From: RGIG426 sp045598065
Lineage (GTDB): Bacteria > Bacillota > Clostridia > Oscillospirales > Acutalibacteraceae
Length of the DNA stretch: 52,396 bases
Assembly (NCBI GenBank): GCA_045598065.1
Contig: JAZLLJ010000029.1
Location: 1 to 52,396, forward strand
Reading direction: 5' to 3'
In this document: positions 16,220-25,003 of the stretch, in pieces
How positions within the stretch are numbered: position 1 is the first letter of the stretch
Layout of the letters: every line of letters begins with the position of its first letter
Made by a program: the position numbers and the translations under genes
The notes under the pieces: model-generated
Database searches by the model: none
Told to the model about the DNA's origin: nothing
Seen by the model: the letters and a program-made list of their open reading frames with translations, nothing else

Positions 16220-17944
16220 ATGAAAACGCTTTCAATCGAAGAACAATATACGTTGTGGTGCGAAAACGCAGTGGACGACGTTGATTTAATGGAAGAGCTG
16301 CGCTCGGTTGCCGGTAACGACGAAGAAATCCGCGATCGGTTTTACCGCGAACTCGCGTTCGGAACGGGCGGTCTTCGCGGCGTTCTCGGCGCCGGTTGCA
16401 ACCGTATGAACATCTATACCATTCGCCGTACCACCAAAGGTCTTGTGGACTATCTTGCCGCCCATTATGAAAAGGCGGCGGTGGCAATTTCCTACGATTC
16501 CCGTGTGAAATCCGATTTGTTTGCGAAAGAATCAGCGTGTGTGCTCGCGTCGGCCGGTGTTCACGTTTTTATCGTTCCGGAATTAGCGCCGACACCGGTG
16601 CTTTCCTTTATGGTGCGCGAACTCGGTTGCCAGGCAGGTATTATGGTGACTGCTTCCCACAACCCTGCAAAATACAACGGCTATAAATGCTACGGCGAAG
16701 ACGGCGGCCAGATGACCGAAGTTGCCGCCGGCGAGGTGATGGATGCGATTGCTCGACACGAGATGTTCGAAAAAACCGCGCTTCTCACCTTTGACGAAGC
16801 GGTGGAAAAAGGTCTTGTCACTGTGGTGGGAGACGATTTGATGAACGCCTTCCTTGACCGTGTGCAAACTCAGCAAATCCACAAAGACGTGTGCGAAAAA
16901 GCCGGTCTTTCGGTGATTTATACGCCGCTTCACGGTGCCGGCAACAAACCGGTGCGCGCGATTCTTGACCGAATTGGCCTTAAAACCGTGACCGTTGTGC
17001 CGGAACAGGAACTGCCGAACGGCTATTTTCCGACCGCGCCGTACCCGAACCCGGAAATTCGCCAAAGTTTTGAGTGTGCGATGAAACTGTCCGAAACCGT
17101 GCCGGCAGACCTGCTTTTGGCGACCGATCCCGACTGTGATCGCGTGGGTATCGCGGTGAAAGACGGCGACGATTTCACTCTGCTTTCCGGCAACGAAGTG
17201 GGGTGCTTGCTTTTAAACTATATCCTCTCTTCCCGTAAAGCGGAGGGGACACTGCCCGAAAGTCCCGTGGCGGTGAGCACCATTGTGTCGTCCAAGATGA
17301 CTAAGGCGATTGCCGCAAAATACGGGTGCGAGATGCGGTACGTGCTGACCGGGTTTAAGTATATCGGCGAGCAGATTACCGCACTTTCCGATGCAGGAAC
17401 ACCGGAACGCTATCAACTCGGTTCCGAGGAGAGCTACGGCTATCTCGCCGGCACCCACGCTCGCGACAAAGATGCGGTAGTGGCCTCGATGCTCATCTGC
17501 GAAATGGCGTCTTTCTACCACCTGCAAGGCAAGTCGCTGTTGGACGTGCTTTCGGAATTGTATGACGAGTTCGGCGTGTACGAACACCAAATGCTCAACG
17601 TCATGTTCGAGGGCGAAAAAGGAATGTACGCCATGCGTGATTTGATGGCGAAACTGCGCGCTGATTTTCCGAAACAATTCGGCGGCAAAAAAACGGTGCG
17701 TTTATCCGATTACGGTGCGCGCAAGTCTTTGGACGTGGCGACCGGTGAAGAGACTGCTATTACGCTTCCGCAATCGGAAGTGTTGGTGTTTGATTTGGAA
17801 GATAACGCGAGTGTAATCGTCCGTCCCTCCGGCACCGAACCGAAAGTCAAAGCCTATATTACTGCCACAGGCAAAACCCGTGAGGAAGCCGTGGCGTTGG
17901 CAGAGGCACTGAAAGCGGATGCAAAGGCGCTCATTGAAGGATAA
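16220..17944 (+). CDS. pgcA: Phospho-sugar mutase (alpha-phosphoglucomutase type)
   Basis: Interconverts glucose 1-phosphate and glucose 6-phosphate, or a similar hexose pair, through a phosphoserine intermediate. At 574 residues it has all four family motifs: the FGTGGLRGVLGAG opening, phosphoserine S146 in TASHNPAKYNG, the Mg2+ loop D303-x-D305-x-D307 (TDPDCDR), the sugar loop GSEESYG, and the phosphate-binding RPSGTEPK. Size and motifs fit the PgcA/PGM2-like branch rather than GlmM (about 450 residues). Ribosome site AAGGGGA; 15 bp after the preceding gene. Confidence 0.92.
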   Translation: MKTLSIEEQYTLWCENAVDDVDLMEELRSVAGNDEEIRDRFYRELAFGTGGLRGVLGAGCNRMNIYTIRRTTKGLVDYLAAHYEKAAVAISYDSRVKSDLFAKESACVLASAGVHVFIVPELAPTPVLSFMVRELGCQAGIMVTASHNPAKYNGYKCYGEDGGQMTEVAAGEVMDAIARHEMFEKTALLTFDEAVEKGLVTVVGDDLMNAFLDRVQTQQIHKDVCEKAGLSVIYTPLHGAGNKPVRAILDRIGLKTVTVVPEQELPNGYFPTAPYPNPEIRQSFECAMKLSETVPADLLLATDPDCDRVGIAVKDGDDFTLLSGNEVGCLLLNYILSSRKAEGTLPESPVAVSTIVSSKMTKAIAAKYGCEMRYVLTGFKYIGEQITALSDAGTPERYQLGSEESYGYLAGTHARDKDAVVASMLICEMASFYHLQGKSLLDVLSELYDEFGVYEHQMLNVMFEGEKGMYAMRDLMAKLRADFPKQFGGKKTVRLSDYGARKSLDVATGEETAITLPQSEVLVFDLEDNASVIVRPSGTEPKVKAYITATGKTREEAVALAEALKADAKALIEG

Positions 17945-17956
17945 GAGGGGAGTGCT

Positions 17957-19123
17957 ATGACGAATTTTCTTATTCGTTGTTTTGTAAAAGATGCCGAAAA
18001 CGTGAAAGATCCTTCCGTTCGTTCTGCCTACGGAAAAATGGCAGGCATCTGCGGCATCGCCGCGAACGTTCTGCTTTTTTTGGGCAAACTGTTTGCCGGC
18101 GCGTTGTCCGGAGCGGTTTCGGTGATTGCTGATGCGTTTAACAACTTGTCCGACGCGGCATCCGCTGTGGTGACGCTGCTTGGCTTTAAGTTGGCGGAAG
18201 CGCCGCCGGATGACGAGCATCCTTTTGGCCACGGACGGATGGAATATCTGTCCGGTCTGGTGCTCGGCGCGTTGATTTTGCTTGCCGGATTTGAACTCGG
18301 CAAGACGTCTGTAACAAAAATTTTTCACCCGGAAGTCACCGATGCTTCTTGGCTGGCACTGGGGATTTTGATTGCCGCTATCGTGGTGAAACTGTGGATG
18401 GCGGTGTTTTATAAGAATATCGGTACGCGCATCAGCTCCGACACCGTACTCGCCACCGGCAAAGACAGTCGTAACGACGTGCTGTCTACCTCGTTCGTGT
18501 TGGTGGCGGTATTGGTTGAGAAATTCCTCGGTTGGAAGATCGACGGTTACGTGGGCCTTTTGGTGGCGATTTTGGTGCTTTTCACCGGTATATCGGTGAT
18601 GAAAGAAAGCGTGTCGCCGCTTTTAGGCCAAGCGCCCGATCCCGAAATGGTGGAGAATATCCGCGAGATGGTGCTGTCTTATGACGGTGTGGTGGGTATT
18701 CACGATTTGATGGTGCATAACTACGGCCCGGGACGCATGATTATTTCGCTTCACGCGGAAGTGCCTGCTCACGAGGATATCTTAAAAAGCCACGACGTTA
18801 TCGACTGTATCGAAGTGGATATGATGGAACGATTCCACGCTGTCGCCTGTATTCACATGGATCCCGTCGAGGTGGGCAACGAGGCGGTGGATCGCTTGAG
18901 AGTGCTGACCGAAACGGTGCTCGGCGATATCGACAAGCGCCTGTCGATGCACGATTTTCGCGTGGTGTTTGGCGAAACTCACACAAACGTGCTGTTTGAT
19001 GTGGTGGTGCCGTTTGGGTTTAAAGGCGAAGTTACGCTGAAAGACGAGATTCAGCGTCGCTTGCGCCTGACCGATTCGCATCTGTGCGTGGTGTGCAAGA
19101 TTGAGCACAAATACCACGCTTGA
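17957..19123 (+). CDS. Cation diffusion facilitator, probable Mn2+ exporter type
   Basis: Proton-coupled divalent-metal exporter in the cytoplasmic membrane. The 388-residue protein has six membrane helices in the first 215 residues and a cytoplasmic C-terminal domain that is longer than usual. The transport-site motifs are N62-x3-D66 (NNLSD) in helix 2 and D170-x3-D174 (DSRND) in helix 5, rather than the His-containing Zn2+ motifs. Asn/Asp sites of this type are reported for manganese exporters such as pneumococcal MntE. HPFGHGRMEYL is the usual TM3-proximal motif. A metalloregulator gene lies 4.3 kb upstream, but no direct link is visible. Confidence 0.88.
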   Translation: MTNFLIRCFVKDAENVKDPSVRSAYGKMAGICGIAANVLLFLGKLFAGALSGAVSVIADAFNNLSDAASAVVTLLGFKLAEAPPDDEHPFGHGRMEYLSGLVLGALILLAGFELGKTSVTKIFHPEVTDASWLALGILIAAIVVKLWMAVFYKNIGTRISSDTVLATGKDSRNDVLSTSFVLVAVLVEKFLGWKIDGYVGLLVAILVLFTGISVMKESVSPLLGQAPDPEMVENIREMVLSYDGVVGIHDLMVHNYGPGRMIISLHAEVPAHEDILKSHDVIDCIEVDMMERFHAVACIHMDPVEVGNEAVDRLRVLTETVLGDIDKRLSMHDFRVVFGETHTNVLFDVVVPFGFKGEVTLKDEIQRRLRLTDSHLCVVCKIEHKYHA

Positions 19124-19148
19124 TTTTCTTTGAAATGGGGGAAAACGT

Positions 19149-19670
19149 ATGCCGAAAAAGCCGTTTTTGGAAGCAGGCAAAGTGGTGGGAACCCACGGTG
19201 TTCGCGGCGAAATGCGTGTCGAATGTTGGTGTGACAGCCCGGCGGTGTTCGCAAAGCTGAAAACCATCTATTTCGACGAAATGGGCAAAGACTCTGTGAA
19301 AATTACCGCCCGTCCCCACAAAAGTATGGTGCTTGTCAAGATGAACGGTGTGGATACCGTGGAACAGGCAGAGACCTACCGCGGCCGCGTACTGTATCTC
19401 TCCCGAAAAGATGTGAAATTGCCGAAAGGCCAGTATTTTATCAGCGATTTGATTGGCCTTGCCGTCAAAGATGCCGCAACCGGCGAGGTTTACGGCGAAA
19501 TCACCGACGTCACAACGCCGGGCGTGCAGAACATCTACCACGTCAAAATGGCGGATGACGGGCGTGAGGTGATGATTCCTGCGGTGCCGGAATTTGTGAA
19601 AGCGGTGGACGTGGACGGCGGATTTGTCGAAATTATCCCCATAAAAGGACTTTTAAGCGATGAGGATTGA
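19149..19670 (+). CDS. rimM: Ribosome maturation factor RimM
   Basis: Assists late maturation of the 30S subunit head by binding ribosomal protein S19. The 173-residue protein has the N-terminal barrel signature GKVVGTHGVRGEMRVE and the C-terminal PRC-barrel (DLIGLAVKDAATGEVYGEI, then PAVPEFVKAVD). It overlaps trmD by 11 bp. The usual neighbours rpsP, the KH-domain gene and rplS are absent; here rimM-trmD follow a metal exporter. Confidence 0.94.
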   Translation: MPKKPFLEAGKVVGTHGVRGEMRVECWCDSPAVFAKLKTIYFDEMGKDSVKITARPHKSMVLVKMNGVDTVEQAETYRGRVLYLSRKDVKLPKGQYFISDLIGLAVKDAATGEVYGEITDVTTPGVQNIYHVKMADDGREVMIPAVPEFVKAVDVDGGFVEIIPIKGLLSDED

Positions 19671-20421
19671 TATTTTAACGCTGTTCGACGAGATGTGTGA
19701 TCGGGTATTGTCCGAAAGCATTCTCGGAAGAGCGCAGAAAAAAGGTGTGCTGACCGTTAAATGCCACCAAATACGTGACTATACGCTCAATCGCCAAAAT
19801 CAGGTGGACGATTATCCCTACGGCGGCGGACAGGGTATGATTCTCAATGCTCAGCCGGTGGCGGATTGTTTCCGTGCCGTGTGCGAGGAAGTGGGATGCC
19901 GTCCGCACCTCATTTATATGTCGCCGCAAGGAAAGACACTTACCCAAGAACGGGCGCTGGAACTGTCGAAAATGGACAATCTCTGTGTGTTGTGCGGTCA
20001 CTATGAAGGCATTGACGAGCGCATTATTGACGCGCTTGTGGACGAACAGATTTCCATCGGTGACTACGTGCTGACCGGTGGAGAATTGCCGGCACTTGTG
20101 TTGGTGGATTGTATTTCGCGTATGGTGCCCGGCGTACTGTCGGAAGATGCGTGTTTTGAGGATGAGAGTCACTTTTCCGGCCTTTTGGAGTATCCCCAGT
20201 ATACGCGCCCTGCCGAGTGGGAGGGAAGAACGGTGCCGGACGTGCTTTTGACCGGTCACCACGCCAATATCCAAAAATGGCGTCACGAACAGTCGCTTTT
20301 GCGCACCGCCGCTCATCGTCCCGATATGCTCGAACGCTATCCGCTTACCAAAAAAGATAGAGAATTTTTGGAAAAAGCAGCCGAAAAGGACGAAGCGGAC
20401 AACGGATTGGACGAGAATTGA
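19660..20421 (+). CDS. trmD: tRNA (guanine37-N1)-methyltransferase TrmD
   Basis: SPOUT-fold methyltransferase that makes m1G37 and so prevents +1 frameshifting. The MRIDILTLFDEM start, DDYPYGGGQGM, the knotted SAM site GHYEGIDERI and GDYVLTGGELPALVLVD, and the PQYTRPAEWEG motif are all present. It has 253 residues. The start ATG lies inside the 3' end of rimM, with AAAAGGAC near 19644. No terminator is seen before the ptsH promoter. Confidence 0.96.
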   Translation: MRIDILTLFDEMCDRVLSESILGRAQKKGVLTVKCHQIRDYTLNRQNQVDDYPYGGGQGMILNAQPVADCFRAVCEEVGCRPHLIYMSPQGKTLTQERALELSKMDNLCVLCGHYEGIDERIIDALVDEQISIGDYVLTGGELPALVLVDCISRMVPGVLSEDACFEDESHFSGLLEYPQYTRPAEWEGRTVPDVLLTGHHANIQKWRHEQSLLRTAAHRPDMLERYPLTKKDREFLEKAAEKDEADNGLDEN

Positions 20422-20546
20422 CAAATGTTTCCGCAAAAACGCGAAAAATCATTGTGATTATAAACAAAACTTTTTGCTTTGTGTTGTAGAATTTGTTGCA
20501 CATATACAAAAATGCGCGTTTGGACAGGTTGTTTGTCGAAAATCCG

Positions 20547-20574
20547 TTGACGAAACAGGCTTTTGTGGTATAAT
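20547..20574 (+). promoter_or_regulatory. Promoter of ptsH
   Basis: TTGACG at 20547-20552 and a perfect TATAAT at 20569-20574, with a 16-bp spacer ending in TGG. The 125 bp upstream, after the trmD stop, is AT-rich and shows no gene. Confidence 0.85.
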
Positions 20575-20591
20575 ATGAGTAGTAAATAACG

Positions 20592-20606
20592 GGGCGAAAG
20601 TCGCCC
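20592..20606 (+). promoter_or_regulatory. Short stem-loop in the ptsH leader
   Basis: GGGCGA, loop AAG, TCGCCC forms a perfect 6-bp GC-rich stem about 15 bases after the likely transcription start and 14 bases before the ribosome site. It could stabilise the 5' end; no T-tract follows. Confidence 0.5.
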
Positions 20607-20635
20607 TCATCTTGCTTTGAAAAGGAGAATCCGCT

Positions 20636-20899
20636 ATGTGCACCAAAGACGTTATGGTTCAAAACCAAGTCGGCCTTCATTCTCGTCCTGCCACCTTCTT
20701 CATCCAGAAAGCCAATGAGTTTAAATCCTCTATCTGGGTGGAAAAAGAAGACCGTCGCGTCAACGCGAAAAGCCTTCTCGGTGTTCTTTCGCTCGGTATC
20801 GTGGGCGGCACCTCTATCCGCATTATGGCGGACGGCGCGGACGAAAACGCCGCGGTGGACAGCCTTGTCCATTTGGTGGAATCCGGCTTTGCGGATTAA
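20636..20899 (+). CDS. ptsH: Phosphocarrier protein HPr
   Basis: Carries phosphate from enzyme I to sugar-specific PTS enzymes and, in Firmicutes, acts with CcpA in catabolite repression. The 87-residue protein has the phospho-histidine H15 in GLHSRPA and the regulatory serine S46 in NAKSLLGVLSLG. The presence of H15 separates it from Crh. Enzyme I is not adjacent. It has its own promoter and leader hairpin and is followed by a terminator 13 bp after the stop. Confidence 0.94.
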   Translation: MCTKDVMVQNQVGLHSRPATFFIQKANEFKSSIWVEKEDRRVNAKSLLGVLSLGIVGGTSIRIMADGADENAAVDSLVHLVESGFAD

Positions 20900-20912
20900 G
20901 TTTTGATTTTTG

Positions 20913-20948
20913 AAAGCACAATCGTCCCTTCGGGCGATTGTGCTTTTT
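20913..20948 (+). terminator. Terminator after ptsH
   Basis: AAAGCACAATCG pairs with CGATTGTGCTTT (20913-20924 with 20934-20945), extended inward by CCC/GGG around a TTC loop, and followed by T's. uvrC begins 25 bp later without a clear promoter, so some read-through is likely. Confidence 0.9.
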
Positions 20949-20973
20949 AGGTTTTTAGGAAGGGGGCGCACCG

Positions 20974-22848
20974 ATGCGCGACGAAAACCGTGTGAAAGAA
21001 CTGCGGAAAAAAGCGATGAATTTGCCGCTGGAACCCGGCGTGTATCTGATGCGCGACAACGGCGGCCGGGTGATTTACGTCGGCAAAGCCAAAGCTCTTA
21101 AAAACCGTGTCAGTCAGTATTTTGGGAGCGACACGAACCATACCGAAAAAGTCCGCCGTATGGTGGATCACGTGGCGGATTTTGACGTTGTTGTAGTGGG
21201 GAGCGAGTTTGAGGCGCTGGTACTCGAATGTTCGCTCATCAAGCAGTATGCGCCGAAATACAATATCCTTTTGAAAGACGACAAGGGTTATTGCTATTTG
21301 CGTGTCACCAAACCGCCCTTTTCTCGCATTTCCGAGGTGAAACAGCAGGAAAAAGACGGCGCGGACTATTTCGGACCGTATATGAGTTCGTTCAGCCTTA
21401 AACAAGCAGTGGATGAAGCGTGTAAAGTATTTAAGCTTGCTACCTGCAACCGCGCGCTTGCGTATGGGCGCAAACCCACAGCGTACGAACGCCCGTGCCT
21501 TAATTACCACATCGGTCAATGCTGTGCGCCCTGCACCGGAAAAGTGCCCGAAGCCGACTATCAAGCACGCGTGTACGAGGCGGTGGATTACGTTCTAAAC
21601 GGCGCGGATAAGATGCAAAAAACTATAGAAAAGCGAATGAAAGAAGCCGCCGAAGCGGAAGAATTTGAAACCGCCGCCGAATTGCGCGACCGACTGTTTG
21701 CTATTCAGCGTCTTGCGGACAAACAGAAAGTGGTGCGCTCTCGTATTAAAGAGCAGGACGTGATTGGTCTTGCTGTCGGTGGGGAAACCGCGTGCGTGCA
21801 GGTGTTCGCGTTTACCAAAGGGGCACTTTCGGGCAAACGGGAGTTTTTGTTGGATTTGCCGGAGGAGAATGCTGTCTTTTTGTCGGAATTTTTGCGGCGT
21901 TATTACGATACGGCCGACCGTATCCCGTCGCAGGTAACGCTATGTGAGCCGGCAGAGGACAAAGAGCTGTTGGAACAGTGGCTGTCCGAAAAAGCGAGGC
22001 GAAAAGTCACCCTGCACGTGCCGGAACGCGGCGAGCAGGCGGAACTGTGCCGTATGGCGTGCCGCAATGCCGCCGAATACCTCGCGTGGAGCGAGGGTAC
22101 GCGCGGACACGATGCCGCCGCTTTATCGGAATTGCAGGCGCTTTTGGGACTTTCTGCCGTGCCGTCGGTGATGGAGTGCTACGATATCTCTCACACGGGC
22201 GGTGAGGAAACGGTGGCTTCTATGGTGGTGTTCAAAAACGGCCGACCGGATAAAAAGTCCTATCGTAAATTCCGTATTCAACTGGCAACCGGCGGCGATG
22301 ATCCCGGCGCGATGCGAGAAGTGTTGTCTCGCCGCTTGAACGAGTACACAGAGCACGAAGGGGAGCCGGACGGTTTCGGCCGCAAACCCGACGTCATCTT
22401 TTTGGACGGCGGCACCGCGCAAGTTGCCGCGGTTACACCGCTTGTAGAGGCGTTTGGATGGGATGTGCCGGTGTTTGGTCTTGTAAAAGACAGCCGCCAC
22501 CGCACCCGTGCCGTAACCGCAGGAAATGAAGAGTTGTCTTTGTCTGCAAAGCGCTCTGCCTTTACACTTCTTTCTACGATGCAGGAAGAGGTTCACCGTG
22601 TTGCTATCGGTTATCACCGCAAAACGAGGGGCAAGAGCCGCGTACGCACCGCGTTGACCGACGTTCCGGGTATCGGAAAGACACGGGCGGAAGCGCTGCT
22701 TAAAGCGTTTGGTTCGCTCAAAGGCGTAAAAGAGGCAAGCGAGGAGGCTCTTGCGGGTGTCAAGGGAATGACCTTGTCTGCCTCAAAAGCGGTGCGTGCG
22801 TATTTTGATAACCAAAAAACGAACGAAAACGGGAAAAAGGAGGGTTGA
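20974..22848 (+). CDS. uvrC: UvrABC nucleotide excision repair endonuclease UvrC
   Basis: Makes the dual incisions flanking DNA lesions bound by UvrAB. Domains in order: GIY-YIG nuclease (GVYLMRDNGG at 22-31, then YVGKAKALKNRV), cysteine cluster (CNRALAYGRKP to CCAPC), UVR domain that binds UvrB (about 205-240), RNase H-like nuclease (MECYDISHTGGEE, then FLDGGTAQ), and a C-terminal tandem helix-hairpin-helix (DVPGIGKTRAEALLKAFGS). The 624-residue length is normal. Start ATG has AAGGGGG upstream. The stop abuts the tlyA ribosome site. Confidence 0.96.
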   Translation: MRDENRVKELRKKAMNLPLEPGVYLMRDNGGRVIYVGKAKALKNRVSQYFGSDTNHTEKVRRMVDHVADFDVVVVGSEFEALVLECSLIKQYAPKYNILLKDDKGYCYLRVTKPPFSRISEVKQQEKDGADYFGPYMSSFSLKQAVDEACKVFKLATCNRALAYGRKPTAYERPCLNYHIGQCCAPCTGKVPEADYQARVYEAVDYVLNGADKMQKTIEKRMKEAAEAEEFETAAELRDRLFAIQRLADKQKVVRSRIKEQDVIGLAVGGETACVQVFAFTKGALSGKREFLLDLPEENAVFLSEFLRRYYDTADRIPSQVTLCEPAEDKELLEQWLSEKARRKVTLHVPERGEQAELCRMACRNAAEYLAWSEGTRGHDAAALSELQALLGLSAVPSVMECYDISHTGGEETVASMVVFKNGRPDKKSYRKFRIQLATGGDDPGAMREVLSRRLNEYTEHEGEPDGFGRKPDVIFLDGGTAQVAAVTPLVEAFGWDVPVFGLVKDSRHRTRAVTAGNEELSLSAKRSAFTLLSTMQEEVHRVAIGYHRKTRGKSRVRTALTDVPGIGKTRAEALLKAFGSLKGVKEASEEALAGVKGMTLSASKAVRAYFDNQKTNENGKKEG

Positions 22849-22850
22849 TC

Positions 22851-23660
22851 GTGGCAAAAGTAAGAGCAGACGTCCTGGTTGCCGCCCAATTCGGGTTGAC
22901 CGAAAAGGAAGCGGCGGCGGTATTGATGGAACGCCGCGTGTTTTTGGGCGAATTGCCGGTGGTCAACGCCGGAACGATGCTGCCGGAGGACACGGTGCTG
23001 ACGTTGCGTGACAAAGCGAAGAAATACGCCAGTCGCTCGGGGTATAAACTCGAAAAAGCACTCCCGTTTTTCGGGGTGGATGCCAAGGGCTTGGTCGCCT
23101 GCGATATCGGCGCTTCCAACGGCGGATTTACCGATTGCCTTCTCCAAAACGGCGCGGCGAAAGTGTTCGCGGTGGACGTGGCATACGGCATCCTCGAATG
23201 GCGGTTGCGCCAGGATGAGCGTGTGATTGTGATGGAGCGCCAAAACGCGCGGTATCTCACTGCGGAACTGCTTGGCGAACAGGTAGACCTCGTTACTTGT
23301 GACGTCTCGTTTATCGGGCTTAAAAAGATTTTTCCTGCAATGCGTGCGGTGCTGAAAGAGGATGGCGTGTGTATTTGCCTTATTAAACCGCAATTCGAGT
23401 TGCCGCAAAAGGATCTCGGAAAAAACGGCGTTCCGAAGGATACGGCGCTGTTGCCGCCGCTGTTTTTGCGGATTTTGGCGGATGCGGCGGAAAACGGGTT
23501 GTATCTTCAAGGCCTTACCGTGTCGCCCATTCACGGACAAAACGGTAACGTGGAATTTTTGACCTATCTTGGCGGCAAACCGCGCTTTTCCGCGGAGGAA
23601 ATCGAGGCGTTGTGCAACGAGGTGGCGCTCCTTCCTCCCGACAGCGACGAAAGTATCTAA
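22851..23660 (+). CDS. tlyA: TlyA family rRNA 2'-O-methyltransferase
   Basis: Methylates the 2'-OH of cytidines in 16S and/or 23S rRNA; known in mycobacteria for its effect on capreomycin sensitivity and once labelled a hemolysin. The 269-residue protein has an N-terminal S4 RNA-binding domain (1-60) and an FtsJ-like fold. Its SAM loop is DIGASNGGFTDCLLQNGA, with VTCDVSFIGLKKI and LIKPQFELPQ supplying catalytic Asp and Lys. A TTG at 22845 also opens the frame but overlaps the AAGGAGGG ribosome site, so GTG 22851 is preferred. It follows uvrC by 2 bp. Confidence 0.9.
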   Translation: MAKVRADVLVAAQFGLTEKEAAAVLMERRVFLGELPVVNAGTMLPEDTVLTLRDKAKKYASRSGYKLEKALPFFGVDAKGLVACDIGASNGGFTDCLLQNGAAKVFAVDVAYGILEWRLRQDERVIVMERQNARYLTAELLGEQVDLVTCDVSFIGLKKIFPAMRAVLKEDGVCICLIKPQFELPQKDLGKNGVPKDTALLPPLFLRILADAAENGLYLQGLTVSPIHGQNGNVEFLTYLGGKPRFSAEEIEALCNEVALLPPDSDESI

Positions 23661-23687
23661 AAAAGTACAAAAACCCCGAAAAAAAGG

Positions 23688-23716
23688 TTGCATTTTTAGG
23701 GTAAAAAAGGTATACT
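23688..23716 (+). promoter_or_regulatory. Promoter of alr
   Basis: TTGCAT at 23688-23693 and TATACT at 23711-23716 with a 17-bp spacer. Transcription should begin about 23721-23724, at the left edge of the inverted repeat. Confidence 0.82.
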
Positions 23717-23720
23717 TATA

Positions 23721-23758
23721 GACGACGAATTTTTCAGATTGGTGCAAAATTCGTCGTC
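23721..23758 (+). repeat. Perfect 13-bp inverted repeat at the alr transcription start
   Basis: GACGACGAATTTT (23721-23733) is repeated exactly as its reverse complement at 23746-23758 around a 12-base centre. It begins where transcription from the 23711 -10 box would start. It could be a dimeric repressor operator or a 5' mRNA stem-loop. A six-T run follows 8 bases after the right arm, so attenuation is also possible. Confidence 0.85.
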
Positions 23759-23810
23759 TAATTCTGTTTTTAACGGCGCAAACCGCGCTGTATCAAGGGA
23801 GGAAGCCGCT

Positions 23811-24992
23811 TTGGAACACTGGTTAAAACGGACGTGGGCGGAAATTGATTTGGATGCACTTTCGGACAACTTCAAAAACATCCGTGCTGTGGTGCGCCCC
23901 GATTGCAACGTGATGGGCATCGTCAAGGCTGACGGTTACGGTCACGGTGCGGTGGCGTGTGCCAAAATGCTGAAAGAGGAAGGGGCTTCTTGGTTCGGTG
24001 TCTCCAATATCGAAGAAGCCATCCAACTGCGTCAGGCAGGCATCGTGGAGCCAATTCTTATCCTCTCGTACACGCCGGTGGAAGAAACGGTGCGGCTGTC
24101 CGGCTATTGTCTTACCCAAGCCGTAGTCAACGCCGATTACGGCCGCGATTTGAATGCTCGCGCCGAAAAAGAGGGTGTGACCGTACGGGTACATCTTAAA
24201 GTGGACACCGGGATGTCTCGCGTGGGCTTTGTTTACCGCGATGCCGAACGGGATGAAAAAACGCTTGCGGATATGGCGGAGGTGGCGCGACTGCCGCACC
24301 TTTGCGCTGAGGGTGTTTTTACCCACTTTGCCGTGTCAGATGAGCCGGACGGCGAGGAATTTACCCGGTTGCAGTTCGCTCGTTTTACCGAGGCGATTGA
24401 AAAGTTGAAAGAACGCGGCGTGACGTTTGCACTGCGCCATTGCTGCAACAGCGCGGCAACATTGCGTTTTCCCGAAATGCATCTCGATATGGTGCGCCCG
24501 GGGCTGATTCTTTACGGATTGATGCCATCCGATTTTATGAAACCGCTGTTGCCGCTTCGTCCGGTGATGTCGATGAAAACGAGAGTGTCGATGGTCAAAG
24601 AGGTGCCTGCCGGTGAAACGGTCAGTTACGGACGAACCTATAAGACCGACCGCTCGACAACGATTGCCACCGTGCCGGTGGGATATGCCGACGGTTACTC
24701 TCGCAAACTGTCGGGAAAAGCGGTGATGCTTCTTGGTGGCAAACGCGTACCGATTTGCGGCCGCGTGTGTATGGACCAAAGTATGCTGGACGTGACCGAC
24801 GTGCCCGGCGTTTGCACCGATATGACCGCGGTGGCGTTCGGTAAAGACGGCGAGGCGGAAATCCCCGTTGAAGAATTCGCCGCCTGGTCCGGAACTATCA
24901 ATTACGAAGCCGTTTGCGAAATCGGCAAGCGTGTGCCGCGTCTGTTTCTCAAAAACGGGCAGGTTATCGGACAACTCAACTACATTGTGTAA
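23811..24992 (+). CDS. alr: Alanine racemase
   Basis: PLP enzyme that makes D-alanine for peptidoglycan. The PLP lysine is K39 in VKADGYGHGA, and the second catalytic segment is TVSYGRTYKTDRSTTIATVPVGYADGYSR, shortened here to its core YGRTY and VGYADGY blocks. RVCMDQSMLDVT is also typical. The open frame reaches up to 23739, inside the leader palindrome, but the only good ribosome site (AAGGGAGG, about 23795-23802) serves TTG 23811. This gives a normal 393-residue enzyme starting just before WLKRTWAEIDLDAL. An AraC-type regulator follows 11 bp later. Confidence 0.93.
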   Translation: MEHWLKRTWAEIDLDALSDNFKNIRAVVRPDCNVMGIVKADGYGHGAVACAKMLKEEGASWFGVSNIEEAIQLRQAGIVEPILILSYTPVEETVRLSGYCLTQAVVNADYGRDLNARAEKEGVTVRVHLKVDTGMSRVGFVYRDAERDEKTLADMAEVARLPHLCAEGVFTHFAVSDEPDGEEFTRLQFARFTEAIEKLKERGVTFALRHCCNSAATLRFPEMHLDMVRPGLILYGLMPSDFMKPLLPLRPVMSMKTRVSMVKEVPAGETVSYGRTYKTDRSTTIATVPVGYADGYSRKLSGKAVMLLGGKRVPICGRVCMDQSMLDVTDVPGVCTDMTAVAFGKDGEAEIPVEEFAAWSGTINYEAVCEIGKRVPRLFLKNGQVIGQLNYIV

Positions 24993-25003
24993 GGAGAACG
25001 GAT

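Noticed and set aside
13290..19123. Metal-homeostasis island joining the DtxR-type regulator and the CDF exporter
   Set aside because: They are 4.3 kb apart on opposite strands in separate transcription units, and no shared operator is visible.
23739..23810. N-terminal extension of alanine racemase from GTG 23739
   Set aside because: That start lies in the leader palindrome without a ribosome site; the TTG at 23811 has AAGGGAGG and gives normal length.
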